Shown: one piece after another, positions 30,106-37,977 of the stretch | How positions within the stretch are numbered: the stretch's first letter is position 1 | Layout of the letters: each line of letters opens with the position of its first letter | Source: Oleiagrimonas sp964566965 | GTDB lineage: Bacteria > Pseudomonadota > Gammaproteobacteria > Xanthomonadales > Rhodanobacteraceae | NCBI GenBank assembly: GCA_964566965.1 | Contig: CAZMKO010000002.1 | Coordinates: 1-64,000, forward strand | Reading direction: 5' to 3' | DNA: 64,000 bases | Translations under genes and position numbers: made by a program | Notes under the pieces: generated by a model | The model's input: only the letters and a program-made list of their open reading frames with translations | The model's database searches: none | What the model was told of the DNA's origin: nothing

Positions 30106-31095
30106 TCACGTCCCGGCGTCGATCAGGCCGGCCACGATTTCGTGGGAACGCAGCCGAGCGGCGTGGTCGAACATGTTGCTGGTGACAATCAGCTCATCCG
30201 GTGCGGTGTTGTCCACGAAGCGGGTAATCGCGTCGGCCACCGTGTCCGGGTCGCCGATGGCCGTGCATGACAACACCTGGTCGAGCATCCGGCGAGCCTG
30301 GGACGGCAACGATTCCATGTAGCCGTCCACCGGTGGTGGCAGGCGGCCCGGGTGCCCGGAACGCAGGTTGACGAACGACTGTTGCCATGAGCTGGCCAGA
30401 TAGTTGGCCTCGGCGTCGGTGTTGGCGGCGAACACGTTGTAACCGAGCATCACGTACGGCTCGGCCAGATGCCGGGAGGGCCGGAATTGCGAGCGGTATA
30501 CCGCGATGGCATCCATCATCTGCGCCGGCGCGAAATGCGACGCGAAGGCGTACGGGCGCCCCAGCGCCGCCGCCAGTTGGGCACCGAACAGGCTGGATCC
30601 GAGAATCCAGATCGGCACATCCAGTCCGTCGCCCGGCACCGCACGGATGCGTCCGGTGCCTTCGAAATAACCGGCAAGTTCCTGCACATCGCGCGGAAAG
30701 GCATCCGGATCCGAGGCGAGGTTGCGGCGCAGCGCCCAGGCTGTCGCCTGATCGGAACCCGGTGCACGGCCCAGGCCCAGGTCGATACGCCCCGGATACA
30801 TGGCTTCCAGGGTGCCGAACTGCTCGGCGATCACCAAAGGCGAATGATTCGGCAGCATCACGCCCCCGGCTCCTACGCGGATGCGCGAGGTGGCGCTTGC
30901 CACGTGGCCGATCAATACCGACGTGGCGGCACTGGCGATGCCCGTCATGCCATGGTGTTCGGCCATCCAGAAGCGACGGAAACCCCAGCTTTCGGCGTGT
31001 CGGGCCAGATCCACGCTGTTGGCGATGGATACGGCGGCGGTTCCGGCTTCGTTGATGGGGCACAGGTCCAGAACGGAAATCGGGATATGGATCAT
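30106..31095 (-). CDS. LLM-class flavin-dependent oxidoreductase (luciferase-like)
   Basis: 329 aa bacterial-luciferase-fold monooxygenase of the MsnO8 group: ISVLDLCPINEAGTAAVSIA at the start, RFWMAEHHGM (metal-free TIM-barrel core), then GVMLPNHSPLVIAEQFGTLE, PGRIDLGLGRAPGSD and the closing PDELIVTSNMFDH. Uses FMNH2 and O2; substrate unknown. Start 31095 gives the family N terminus. Convergent with the phosphatase-like gene (24-bp gap). Confidence 0.85.
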   Translation of the reverse strand: MIHIPISVLDLCPINEAGTAAVSIANSVDLARHAESWGFRRFWMAEHHGMTGIASAATSVLIGHVASATSRIRVGAGGVMLPNHSPLVIAEQFGTLEAMYPGRIDLGLGRAPGSDQATAWALRRNLASDPDAFPRDVQELAGYFEGTGRIRAVPGDGLDVPIWILGSSLFGAQLAAALGRPYAFASHFAPAQMMDAIAVYRSQFRPSRHLAEPYVMLGYNVFAANTDAEANYLASSWQQSFVNLRSGHPGRLPPPVDGYMESLPSQARRMLDQVLSCTAIGDPDTVADAITRFVDNTAPDELIVTSNMFDHAARLRSHEIVAGLIDAGT

Positions 31096-31910
31096 GGAGG
31101 AGGTTTTGGCGGTGGACAGTACCGGATATCGAGGCAACCGGCGGCATCTCAACCCGTCCAGGCCAAACACCACCGTGAATGTTGCGGATCTGTCACCGCG
31201 GCGCCGCGACCTCCGTTGTGGCCGCCCTGACGGGAGGCTTGTCGTACCTGTCAGCCAGTGCGCGCGCCCAGCCAGAGCGCCGACAGCGCGGCACGGCTGC
31301 CGACTTTGAATCGCCGTTTGGCTTCCTTGAGGTTGTCCTCAACTTGCGGTGTCATGCGCAGATGCACCGAATGACGAGGTCGCCAGCCTTGCGCGGGGTC
31401 GCTCTTTTTTCGCTCCGACATGCGTACCGCCACGAGAGCGGTCGCCGCGCCCACGCTTGCCAACGGACGTGATGGGTCCATGCAAATCGCCGTGTCGGGT
31501 TGGTTGTGCGCGGACATGTTCGATTTGCCTCGTGCGGTGATTCGGCTGGGAGCGACGTGGTTGCCCCCTGAAAAGGGGATGGTTGATGCACGCCGGGCCG
31601 GGTACGGTGTCGCCGTTGATGACGAATTGATCCGCCGTGCACACCGGCAGGGCCTGATCCAGGGCCGTCGTGACCGGTACCTGCATTACCGGCGCATGCA
31701 CAAGCGGTCACGGTAACCCCAAGTGACATCGACCTTGTGCGAAGGGGTCACAAAATTCAACGGGGGAATCCGTCACGGATCGCGCCCGCCAACCTGGTCG
31801 ACGCATACCTGGCCCGTTTCGGCGAAGCGTCTGGTCCTTCTGGCGCGGGTCGGAGCGCGGCTGGTCGTCGTCGGTATGCTTGTATGGCGATATGACGGTC
31901 GCGCAAACGA
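31096..31910. other. Gene-poor stretch between the oxidoreductase and tRNA-Ala
   Basis: About 815 bp with only the small ribbon-helix-helix-like frame above. Local base composition is somewhat less G+C-rich in places than neighbours. No integrase, no repeated tRNA 3' end and no insertion-sequence ends were seen. It may be the remnant of an element inserted beside the tRNA, but this is not demonstrated. Confidence 0.35.
31251..31421 (-). CDS. Small hypothetical protein, possibly ribbon-helix-helix
   Basis: 56 aa from ATG 31421 (an in-frame ATG at 31517 would give 88 aa). The sequence RPRHSVHLRMTPQVEDNLKE then AKRRFKVGSRAALSALWLGA has the length and strand-helix-helix layout of Arc/CopG-type DNA-binding proteins, and it is strongly basic. 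No clear ribosome-binding site is seen. It is the only frame in the 31.1-31.96 kb stretch that looks protein-like; an opposite-strand frame (31420-31716) looks random. Confidence 0.3.
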   Translation of the reverse strand: MSERKKSDPAQGWRPRHSVHLRMTPQVEDNLKEAKRRFKVGSRAALSALWLGARTG

Positions 31911-31956
31911 ACAAGGCAAAGGGCCGGCTTCGTCAGAAGCCGGCCCTTTGCCTTGT
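31911..31956 (-). terminator. Terminator of tRNA-Ala (21-bp perfect stem)
   Basis: Arms 31911-31931 and 31936-31956 are perfectly complementary over 21 bp around a 4-nt loop (GTCA on +). It begins 6 nt beyond the CCA end of tRNA-Ala on the minus strand; T-rich sequence follows. Confidence 0.85.
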
Positions 31957-31962
31957 ATCACG

Positions 31963-32038
<76 letters not shown>

Positions 32039-32092
32039 ACGCGAGCGAGGCATGATAGCAGCGTCGCCCGTGGGCGCCAAGTGTTTTTTGGA

Positions 32093-33229
32093 TCAGGCGG
32101 AGGCCGTGATCCACGGCTGCAGAGTGGTCTGCAGTTGTTCGTGGCGCCAGCCGTCCAGGGATGCGGGCCAGTGCGATTCGGCCAGCATGGCCTCCAGTGC
32201 TTTGCGTGGGCACAGCAATCCGGACGGCAGGTCCAGTTCGGCGGCCCGGTCTTCGACGGCCTTTTTCATGTCGCGTACGGTCTGGCGCGCGGCCGGGCCG
32301 GGGCGTGGCGGGATGGCGGCGGTGGCGTCGATTTCGGTGTCCTCGATCGGTGTCTGCAGCAGGTCCAGCAGCTCGTGGCGCTGGGCTCCGCGCAGGGCAC
32401 GCTGGCCACGCGTGGTTTGCATCAGCGCCTCCATGTCCGCGGGCGGGTGGCGGGCCAGTTCCAGTGCCTGGGCGTTGTCGATCAGCCAGTTGCGCGGCTT
32501 GTCCAGTTCCCGCGCGCGCCGCTCGCGCCACCGCAGCAAGCGTCGCAGCAAAGCTTGCCGCGCGTCGGGCCAGTCGGCCGCGGCCGACAACGCGCGTTGC
32601 GGCTGGTCGGGGATGACATCCGGCGCGGCACGTTTTTTCAGGTGTTCGCAGTCGGCCTGGAACCAGGCTTCATGGCCGCGCTTGCGCACACGTTCGAGAA
32701 GGGCTTCATGCAGGGTGTGCAGATACACCACGTCCAGGGTGGCGTAGCGCTTTTGCGACTCGCTCAGAGGGCGTCGATTCCAGTCCGAACGGGTTTCGCC
32801 CTTGTCCAGCGCCACGCCGCAGAAGCGCTCCACCAGGGCCCGGTAACCAAGGCCGAGATCCAGGCCGCCGAAGGCGGCGGCCAGTTGGGTGTCGAAAAGC
32901 ACCGCCGGACCGGATGGCAGCCAGGGTGCCAGGGTCTCCAGATCCTCGCCGGCACTGTGCATCACGCAGACCACCGGCCGTTGGCCGATGTGCCGCTCGA
33001 GAATGTCGCCCGGATCGAAGGCCAGCGGATCGACCAGCGCGTGGCGACCGCGATGACCCAACTGCAACAGCGAGAGCTGCGCATGAAACGTGTTGCGGCG
33101 GGTGAACTCGGTGTCCAGCCCGAGTACATCGCCGTCGGCGACTTGCGCCAGCCAGGTTTCCAGCGCGTCCGGCGAGTCGATCCAGGCGGCGTCGGGGCAA
33201 AGGGGAGGCGAGACCTGTTCCGGGTTCAA
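32093..33229 (-). CDS. rnd: Ribonuclease D
   Basis: 378 aa 3'-5' exoribonuclease for tRNA 3'-end maturation. DEDDy exonuclease motifs: LGLDTEFTRR (Exo I), VCVMHSAGEDLETL (Exo II) and QKRYATLDVVYLHTL (Exo III). An HRDC-type helical domain follows (about residues 210-290: RELDKPRNWLIDNAQALELA) with a second helical repeat. The probable start is TTG at 33229; a frame extending further upstream is non-homologous. It lies 54 bp upstream of tRNA-Ala on the same strand, a fitting neighbour. Confidence 0.9.
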   Translation of the reverse strand: MNPEQVSPPLCPDAAWIDSPDALETWLAQVADGDVLGLDTEFTRRNTFHAQLSLLQLGHRGRHALVDPLAFDPGDILERHIGQRPVVCVMHSAGEDLETLAPWLPSGPAVLFDTQLAAAFGGLDLGLGYRALVERFCGVALDKGETRSDWNRRPLSESQKRYATLDVVYLHTLHEALLERVRKRGHEAWFQADCEHLKKRAAPDVIPDQPQRALSAAADWPDARQALLRRLLRWRERRARELDKPRNWLIDNAQALELARHPPADMEALMQTTRGQRALRGAQRHELLDLLQTPIEDTEIDATAAIPPRPGPAARQTVRDMKKAVEDRAAELDLPSGLLCPRKALEAMLAESHWPASLDGWRHEQLQTTLQPWITASA

Positions 33230-33389
33230 GCGGCGGGTTCCTTGGGTGTGGAGGTGGCGACGGCACGGCCCGGGCTGGAGCGGTGGATGCGGCCGCGGAT
33301 ACGGTTATCGTACAGGACGCCTTCTGGATGCGCGCCGGGCTGTGTAGACTTGCCTGTGGAAGCTTCCCCGTGCCACCAGGATATCCCGC

Positions 33390-35357
33390 ATGAGTCGTCC
33401 ACGATTTGCCATCAAGCAGCGCACGCTGGGTGGTTTCGTGGGCGTGTCGCTGCTGGTTTTTGCGCTGGTGTATCACTTCTTTCCCAACTTGCTGCATGTC
33501 GATCCCGAGGCGCTCGAACAGCCGACGGCGCAACCGGCCTCCTCCGCACCGATGGGCTTCGAGAAGCGCCCCGAACGCCGGGCCTCGGCCGTCGATGCCG
33601 GTCCGCCGGTGGCACTGGCACCGCGTTCGGTGCTGGAGCGGCGGGCACAAGAGCGCGTCGCGCAGGCGCTTGCCGCGGTGGCGGCATCCACGGGCAAGGC
33701 ACCGACGCCGGCCAGCCCCGAGATCGTGGAACTTCTGGATCGTGCCGACAAGGCGTTCGAGACCGGCCACCTGGCCGGGAAGGGTGACAGTGCCGCGGCC
33801 CTGTATGCGCAGGCGCTGCGCGCCAAGAGCGACAGCAACCGTGCCGCCAACGGACTGGCCCGCGTGCACGTGCAGCTGGTGATGGACATCGAAAAACACT
33901 TGTCCGACGGCGAGCCGGACGAAGCCTCGCGGGAGCTGGCGCAGCTGCGTGCGATTCCGGGAGCCGACGAGGACGTCAAACGGCTGGAGTCGGACCTGAA
34001 GTCGGTGCGCAAGGTGCGCCCCTTGTTGTCGCAGGCGGCCGATCTGTTGCAACAGGGCAAGGCATTGAAACCCGAGGGGCGTGATCGCAACGCGTTGTCA
34101 CTGTATCGCCAAGTACTCGAGATCAACCCTGGCAACGCCGTGGCCAATCAGGGTATTGAACATATCCAGCGCCAGGTGTTGGACAAGGCGTTGCGGGCGG
34201 TGGCCGGTGATGATTTCGCCGCCGCGGACGCCGCACTGGACCAGGCCACGCGGATCCTGCCCGGTTCGGAGGCGCTGCAGGATGTGCGCGGCCGCATCGA
34301 GGGCATCCGCCGGCAGCGTGCCGACAGCCTGTTGGCGCAGGCCCGTACGGCGCTGGATTCGGGCGACCTGAAACTGGCCGAGACGCTGAAGGGCAAGGCA
34401 CTTGCCATCAGTGCCGACGTGCAGGGGCTGGATGAGTTCAATCAGCGCCTGAGCAATGCGCGCCTGTATGCCAGCTACCAGCCGGGGCAGGTGTTCAGTG
34501 ACCGGTTCCTGGACATCCGGGGGCAGGGGCCGGCCATGGTCGTGCTGGCCACGGGCAACTTCATGATGGGATCCTCCGATACCGAGAAGGATCACCAGTC
34601 CAACGAAATGCCGTTGCATGAGGTGCGCATTGAAAAGGGGTTCGCGATCGCGCGCGGCGAGGTCACCGTGGGCCAGTTCCGCGAGTTCGTTCGTTCCAGC
34701 GGCTATGTGCCCGATTCGGTTCGTCTGGGCGGTGCCAGTGTCTACGACGGCCGCAGTGGCGTCATGCGCGCCGATGCCAATGCCACCTGGCAGGACGATT
34801 ATGCCGGCCACCGTTCACAGGACACGATGCCGGTCGTCAACGTGTCCTGGAACGACGCCCAGGCGTACGTCAAATGGTTGTCCAAACATACCGGTCAGCC
34901 CTACGAGCTGCCCAGTGAGGCGCAGTTCGCCTATGCCCTGCGTGCCGGTACGCGCATGCGCTACTGGTGGGGCGACGGCTCGCCGCACGACAAGCTGGAA
35001 AATGTGACCGGAAGCGGCGACCGGTCACGTACCGGACGCCGCTGGACGCACGCGTTCTCCGGTTATCGCGATGGTTACTGGGGGCCGGCACCGATCCAGA
35101 GCTTCGCGCCCAACCCCTTCGGCCTGTACGACATGGGCGGCAACGTCACCGAGTGGGTACGTGATTGCTGGCACGACAACTACACGCGCGCCCCCGATGA
35201 CGGCAGTGCCTGGGTCAATCCCGGGTGCGCCACCCGGGTTCTGCGTGGCGGCTCGTGGGGCAGTGCGCCGGACCAGGTGCGCTCGGCCTGGCGGCAGGGC
35301 GCGCCGGCCACCACCCGCAGCGGGCGGGTCGGTTTCCGTGTGATCCGCATGCTTTGA
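33390..35357 (+). CDS. Membrane-anchored TPR-like protein with C-terminal SUMF1/FGE-like domain
   Basis: 655 aa. One N-terminal membrane anchor (VGVSLLVFALVYHF, residues about 16-29), a proline/alanine linker, a periplasmic helical-repeat region (about 100-355) with TPR-like units (LYRQVLEINPGNAVANQG), and a sulfatase-modifying-factor domain (about 375-655: GNFMMGSSDTEKDHQSNEMP, YELPSEAQFAYALRAG, FGLYDMGGNVTEWVRD, RVLRGGSWGS...GFRV). Between RGGSW and GFRV there is no Cys, so the copper-binding Cys pair of true formylglycine-generating enzymes is absent. It is more likely a binding or PvdO/EgtB-like domain. Divergent from rnd. Confidence 0.8.
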   Translation: MSRPRFAIKQRTLGGFVGVSLLVFALVYHFFPNLLHVDPEALEQPTAQPASSAPMGFEKRPERRASAVDAGPPVALAPRSVLERRAQERVAQALAAVAASTGKAPTPASPEIVELLDRADKAFETGHLAGKGDSAAALYAQALRAKSDSNRAANGLARVHVQLVMDIEKHLSDGEPDEASRELAQLRAIPGADEDVKRLESDLKSVRKVRPLLSQAADLLQQGKALKPEGRDRNALSLYRQVLEINPGNAVANQGIEHIQRQVLDKALRAVAGDDFAAADAALDQATRILPGSEALQDVRGRIEGIRRQRADSLLAQARTALDSGDLKLAETLKGKALAISADVQGLDEFNQRLSNARLYASYQPGQVFSDRFLDIRGQGPAMVVLATGNFMMGSSDTEKDHQSNEMPLHEVRIEKGFAIARGEVTVGQFREFVRSSGYVPDSVRLGGASVYDGRSGVMRADANATWQDDYAGHRSQDTMPVVNVSWNDAQAYVKWLSKHTGQPYELPSEAQFAYALRAGTRMRYWWGDGSPHDKLENVTGSGDRSRTGRRWTHAFSGYRDGYWGPAPIQSFAPNPFGLYDMGGNVTEWVRDCWHDNYTRAPDDGSAWVNPGCATRVLRGGSWGSAPDQVRSAWRQGAPATTRSGRVGFRVIRML

Positions 35358-35437
35358 TGCTTCCGGTACCGTCGGAGCCGCATTCGGGCGAGAGCCGGTG
35401 TGCGTTTTCGTGCATGTCCCCTGTCAGCCGGGTAGGG

Positions 35438-35463
35438 GAAAGGCGCCCCGCGGGGCGCCTTTC
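35438..35463. terminator. 26-bp perfect palindrome, unit 1 terminator-like hairpin
   Basis: GAAAGGCGCCCC followed by GCGGGGCGCCTTTC (35438-35463) is a perfect palindrome. It can end transcription of the SUMF1-protein gene on + or, read on the minus strand, end the candidate small RNA of unit 1 (TTTCCCC follows). Confidence 0.65.
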
Positions 35464-35583
35464 GCCAAAATGCATACGCCGGGCGATGTCCGTATCCGCC
35501 GCGTGCTCCGTTGCGGCGCCGGCGTGTGCGCGTCCATGGGTAACATGATGCCCCGGGTGCCGGGGCCTGTCTGTCGGCGTGAA
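35438..35583 (-). ncRNA. Candidate small RNA, tandem unit 1
   Basis: Homologous to unit 2 at a 245-bp offset. A long-range stem pairs 35472-35482 (GCATACGCCGG) with 35519-35529 (CCGGCGTGTGC); it is followed, on the minus strand, by the palindromic hairpin at 35438-35463. A ~38-bp box (35513-35550) is almost identical in the two units. Strand chosen because stem then terminator hairpin is the usual small-RNA order. No coding frame conserved between units. Confidence 0.4.
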
Positions 35584-35681
35584 ACGCGTCTGCCTGTCGG
35601 TGTCTTCCGATGGCGCACGTCAGTGTCTCGCGGCACATCGAACGCCGTCATCGACCATGGATACAGGCAGGGCAACACGAA

Positions 35682-35707
35682 GGAAGGCGCCCCTGGGGGC
35701 GCCTTCC
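35682..35707. terminator. Unit 2 terminator-like hairpin
   Basis: GGAAGGCGCCCC (35682-35693), 2-nt loop, GGGGCGCCTTCC (35696-35707): perfect 12-bp arms. On the minus strand TTCGTGTT follows. Equivalent to the palindrome at 35438-35463. Confidence 0.6.
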
Positions 35708-35827
35708 GGGATTGGTGCACATGCCGGTTGATATCCGTTTCGCCTGCTTGATCCTTCGCGGCGCCGGCATGTGCGTGTCCATGGGCAACATTATGCGTTT
35801 CGGGGTGCCTGTTGTCTGTCAGCGTTT
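35682..35827 (-). ncRNA. Candidate small RNA, tandem unit 2
   Basis: Stem GCACATGCCGG (35717-35727) with CCGGCATGTGC (35764-35774), perfect 11 bp, then the hairpin at 35682-35707 on the minus strand. Relative to unit 1 one base pair changes from T-A to C-G on both sides and another from C-G to T-G, so pairing is preserved. A CATAAT -10-like box lies just before the stem on the minus strand (35788-35793 region). Function and target unknown. Confidence 0.42.
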
Positions 35828-35838
35828 GCGGTGACCTT

Positions 35839-35858
35839 TTGTAGGCATCTTCCTACAA
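35839..35858. promoter_or_regulatory. Short inverted repeat upstream of cysteine dioxygenase
   Basis: TTGTAGG (35839-35845) and CCTACAA (35852-35858), 6-bp spacer: perfect 7-bp arms, 84 bp before the dioxygenase ATG. Could be an operator or a small hairpin; no T-tract. Confidence 0.35.
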
Positions 35859-35941
35859 GCCGCGCCTCGCGGATGGATGCTTTCTGCCGGCAAGGGCCGT
35901 AGACTGGTCCGGCCATTACGCCGCAGAATAAGGTTATTCCA

Positions 35942-36520
35942 ATGCTGACGATTGACTTTCCCGGTAGTGACTCGCTGGTGCAGGCACTGGACCGGGCCGT
36001 GACCGCCTCGAGTACGCCGGATATTACCGATGGCGTGCGTCAGGCGTTGTGCCGTTTGATGCATGACGGCGCGGTGCGGCTGCCGGCATGCGTTTTCGAG
36101 GCCAACGAGGCGCATTACGCGCGACGGGAACTGTATCGGAGCGAGACGCACGGTTATTCGGTGACCGCCATGACCTGGGCTCCCGGGCAGGGCACGCCGA
36201 TCCACGACCATCATGGCATGTGGTGCGTGGAAGGCGTCTGGCACGGTGCGCTGGAAATCACCCAGTACCAGTTGGCGGATCAGGCCGAGGACCGCTACCG
36301 CTTCCTGTCCGTCGGTGCCATCCAGGCCGGCACCGGGTCGGCCGGCAGCCTGATCCCGCCGCACGAGTACCACGCCATCCGCAACCCCAGCGCCCGCGAG
36401 GTGGCGGTCAGTCTGCATGTCTACTCGGCACCGATGACATGCTGCGCCATTTTCCAGCCGCTGCAATCGTCCTGGTACCGGCGCGACGAGCGTCAATTGT
36501 CACTCGACCGCGTGCATTGA
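35942..36520 (+). CDS. Cysteine dioxygenase type I family protein
   Basis: 192 aa cupin that oxidises cysteine to cysteine sulfinate with Fe(II) and O2. Iron ligands are the HxH of GTPIHDHHGMWCVEGVWHG (residues about 82-84) and a later His in PPHEYHAIRNPS or VSLHVYSAP. The Cys in the MWCVEG stretch lies close to the usual thioether-forming position. ATG 35942. It is followed by tRNA-Leu and faces the MetX-like serine/homoserine acyltransferase, both linked to sulfur amino acids, though no shared operon exists. Confidence 0.8.
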   Translation: MLTIDFPGSDSLVQALDRAVTASSTPDITDGVRQALCRLMHDGAVRLPACVFEANEAHYARRELYRSETHGYSVTAMTWAPGQGTPIHDHHGMWCVEGVWHGALEITQYQLADQAEDRYRFLSVGAIQAGTGSAGSLIPPHEYHAIRNPSAREVAVSLHVYSAPMTCCAIFQPLQSSWYRRDERQLSLDRVH

Positions 36521-36543
36521 ATCAGGCATACTTCGCATCCCGC

Positions 36544-36630
36544 GCCGAAGTGGCGGAATTGGTAGACGCAGCGGATTCAAAATCCGCCGCCGTAAAAAGC
36601 GTGAGGGTTCGAGTCCCTCCTTCGGCACCA
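36544..36630 (+). tRNA. tRNA-Leu (anticodon CAA)
   Basis: 87-nt class II tRNA: acceptor GCCGAAG/CTTCGGC, anticodon stem GCGGA/TCCGC with loop TTCAAAA (anticodon CAA, reading UUG), long variable arm, T arm AGGGT-TCGAGTC-CCTCC region, encoded CCA. Confidence 0.95.
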
Positions 36631-36641
36631 GGCAAGTCAAT

Positions 36642-36667
36642 AACTTGCAGAACTTTTTGCAAGTTTT
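36642..36667 (+). terminator. Terminator of tRNA-Leu
   Basis: AACTTGCA (36642-36649) pairs with TGCAAGTT (36658-36665) around an 8-nt loop, continuing into TTTT; 12 nt after the tRNA CCA. Confidence 0.75.
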
Positions 36668-36747
36668 ACGCACGATGTGTGATGCGCTGTTCGTGCGGTT
36701 GTTCCTCGGGATTTTCCATCTGATCCCGACGGCATGGGAAGGTAAGG

Positions 36748-37863
36748 TCAGGACTCCGGCATCAGGCGATCCAGGAACCGACCGATGGCACGGCCGTAGT
36801 TTTCGGTGTCGACCAGAAAGGCGTCGTGACCCTGTGGCGAATCCAGGGCCACGAATTCCACCTCGGCACCGGCCTTTTGCAGGCCTTCGGCGATTTGTTC
36901 CTGTTGCTCCAGTGGAAACAGGATGTCGGTGTTGGCACCGATGACCAGGGCCCGTTCCAGATTGATGCGCTGCAGGCCGGCGAGTACGTCGCCCGCGCCG
37001 TACTCGGCCACGTCGAACCAGTCGCTGGCGCGTGACAGGTACAGGTAGCAGTTGGGATCGAAGGTGCCGGTGAATCGGCGGGCGTGGTATTCCAGGTACG
37101 ACTCGACCTGGAATTCGAATCCGAACGGTTCGTCCGGGCGTTGTTCGGGATCCAGCCGGATGCGTGCGAAGCGACCGTTCCATTCCATGGCCGAGCGGTA
37201 GGTGATCACGCCCAGCTTGCGTGCGATGTTCATGCCCGCAGCGGGGTAGTGGTCCGCGTTGTAGTGGCCATGGTTCCAGTGCCGGTCCAGGCGGATGGCT
37301 TCGCGTTGCAGGGAACGGATGGCAATGGCGAACGGCTGGGCCTGCGGTGCCGTGTTGACGCTGACGTGGGTACGCACACTGCCGGGGTGCTGCAACATGT
37401 AGGCCAGCGCGCCCATGCCGCCCATGGAGCACCCGACCAGTACCGCCAATTGCTCGATGCCCAAGCCGTCGCGAACGAGGGCATGCGTGGCGTTGGCGAC
37501 ATCCTCCAGGGTGAGTGCGGGGAAATCCAGCCGGTATGGGTGGCCGGTGCCGGGCATGTCGGAGGCGGGGCCGGTCGAGCCCTTGTCACTGCCCAGCGAG
37601 TTGATGCAGACCACGAAGAAGCGGTCGGTGTCGATCGGCTTGCCCGGCCCGATCATGGCTTCCCACCAGCCGTCCGATGCGTCGTCCGGGTGACGCGCCG
37701 CATGCGCGCTCGGCGACATGCCGGGCATGATCAGCAGGGCGTTGCTGCGGGAGGCGTTCAGCGTGCCCCAGGTTTCGTAGGCCAGCCGCGCATCCTCCAG
37801 CGCGCCGCCGCGTTTCATCGCGAACGGTGAGGGCAGGATGTGGTATCGGCGCGCGTCGGCCAT
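36748..37863 (-). CDS. MetX-family acyltransferase, most like serine O-succinyltransferase
   Basis: 371 aa alpha/beta hydrolase. N-terminal YHILPSPFAMKRGGALEDAR, the oxyanion/substrate region SLGSDKGSTGPAS, nucleophile elbow VGCSMGGMGALAY, RSLQREAIRLDRHW, the Asp of GANTDILFP and the His of SPQGHDAFLVD complete the triad. These blocks, especially FAMKRGG, the LDRHWNHGHY segment and CYLYLSRASDWFD, resemble the Xanthomonadales group shown to succinylate serine (cysteine synthesis) more than classical homoserine acetyltransferases. Distinguishing serine from homoserine by eye is uncertain. ATG 37863 chosen by homology; the frame is open upstream. Confidence 0.8.
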   Translation of the reverse strand: MADARRYHILPSPFAMKRGGALEDARLAYETWGTLNASRSNALLIMPGMSPSAHAARHPDDASDGWWEAMIGPGKPIDTDRFFVVCINSLGSDKGSTGPASDMPGTGHPYRLDFPALTLEDVANATHALVRDGLGIEQLAVLVGCSMGGMGALAYMLQHPGSVRTHVSVNTAPQAQPFAIAIRSLQREAIRLDRHWNHGHYNADHYPAAGMNIARKLGVITYRSAMEWNGRFARIRLDPEQRPDEPFGFEFQVESYLEYHARRFTGTFDPNCYLYLSRASDWFDVAEYGAGDVLAGLQRINLERALVIGANTDILFPLEQQEQIAEGLQKAGAEVEFVALDSPQGHDAFLVDTENYGRAIGRFLDRLMPES

Positions 37864-37977
37864 CGGAATCGCTCGGGAAAGGCGGGGCCCCACTGTATAT
37901 CGCCGCGCGGAGCGGGCCAAAGAAGCAAGCGTGTGATGGGTGCGCCGTGACGGCATAACGCGCGTTGGCAGTCGCGA

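Noticed and set aside
31420..31716. 98-codon plus-strand frame near tRNA-Ala
   Set aside because: Overlaps the better minus-strand small frame, has no ribosome-binding site and no recognisable fold.
35424..35720. 98-codon minus-strand frame across the tandem modules
   Set aside because: The frame is not conserved between the two homologous modules, whereas RNA pairing is, so it is more likely non-coding.
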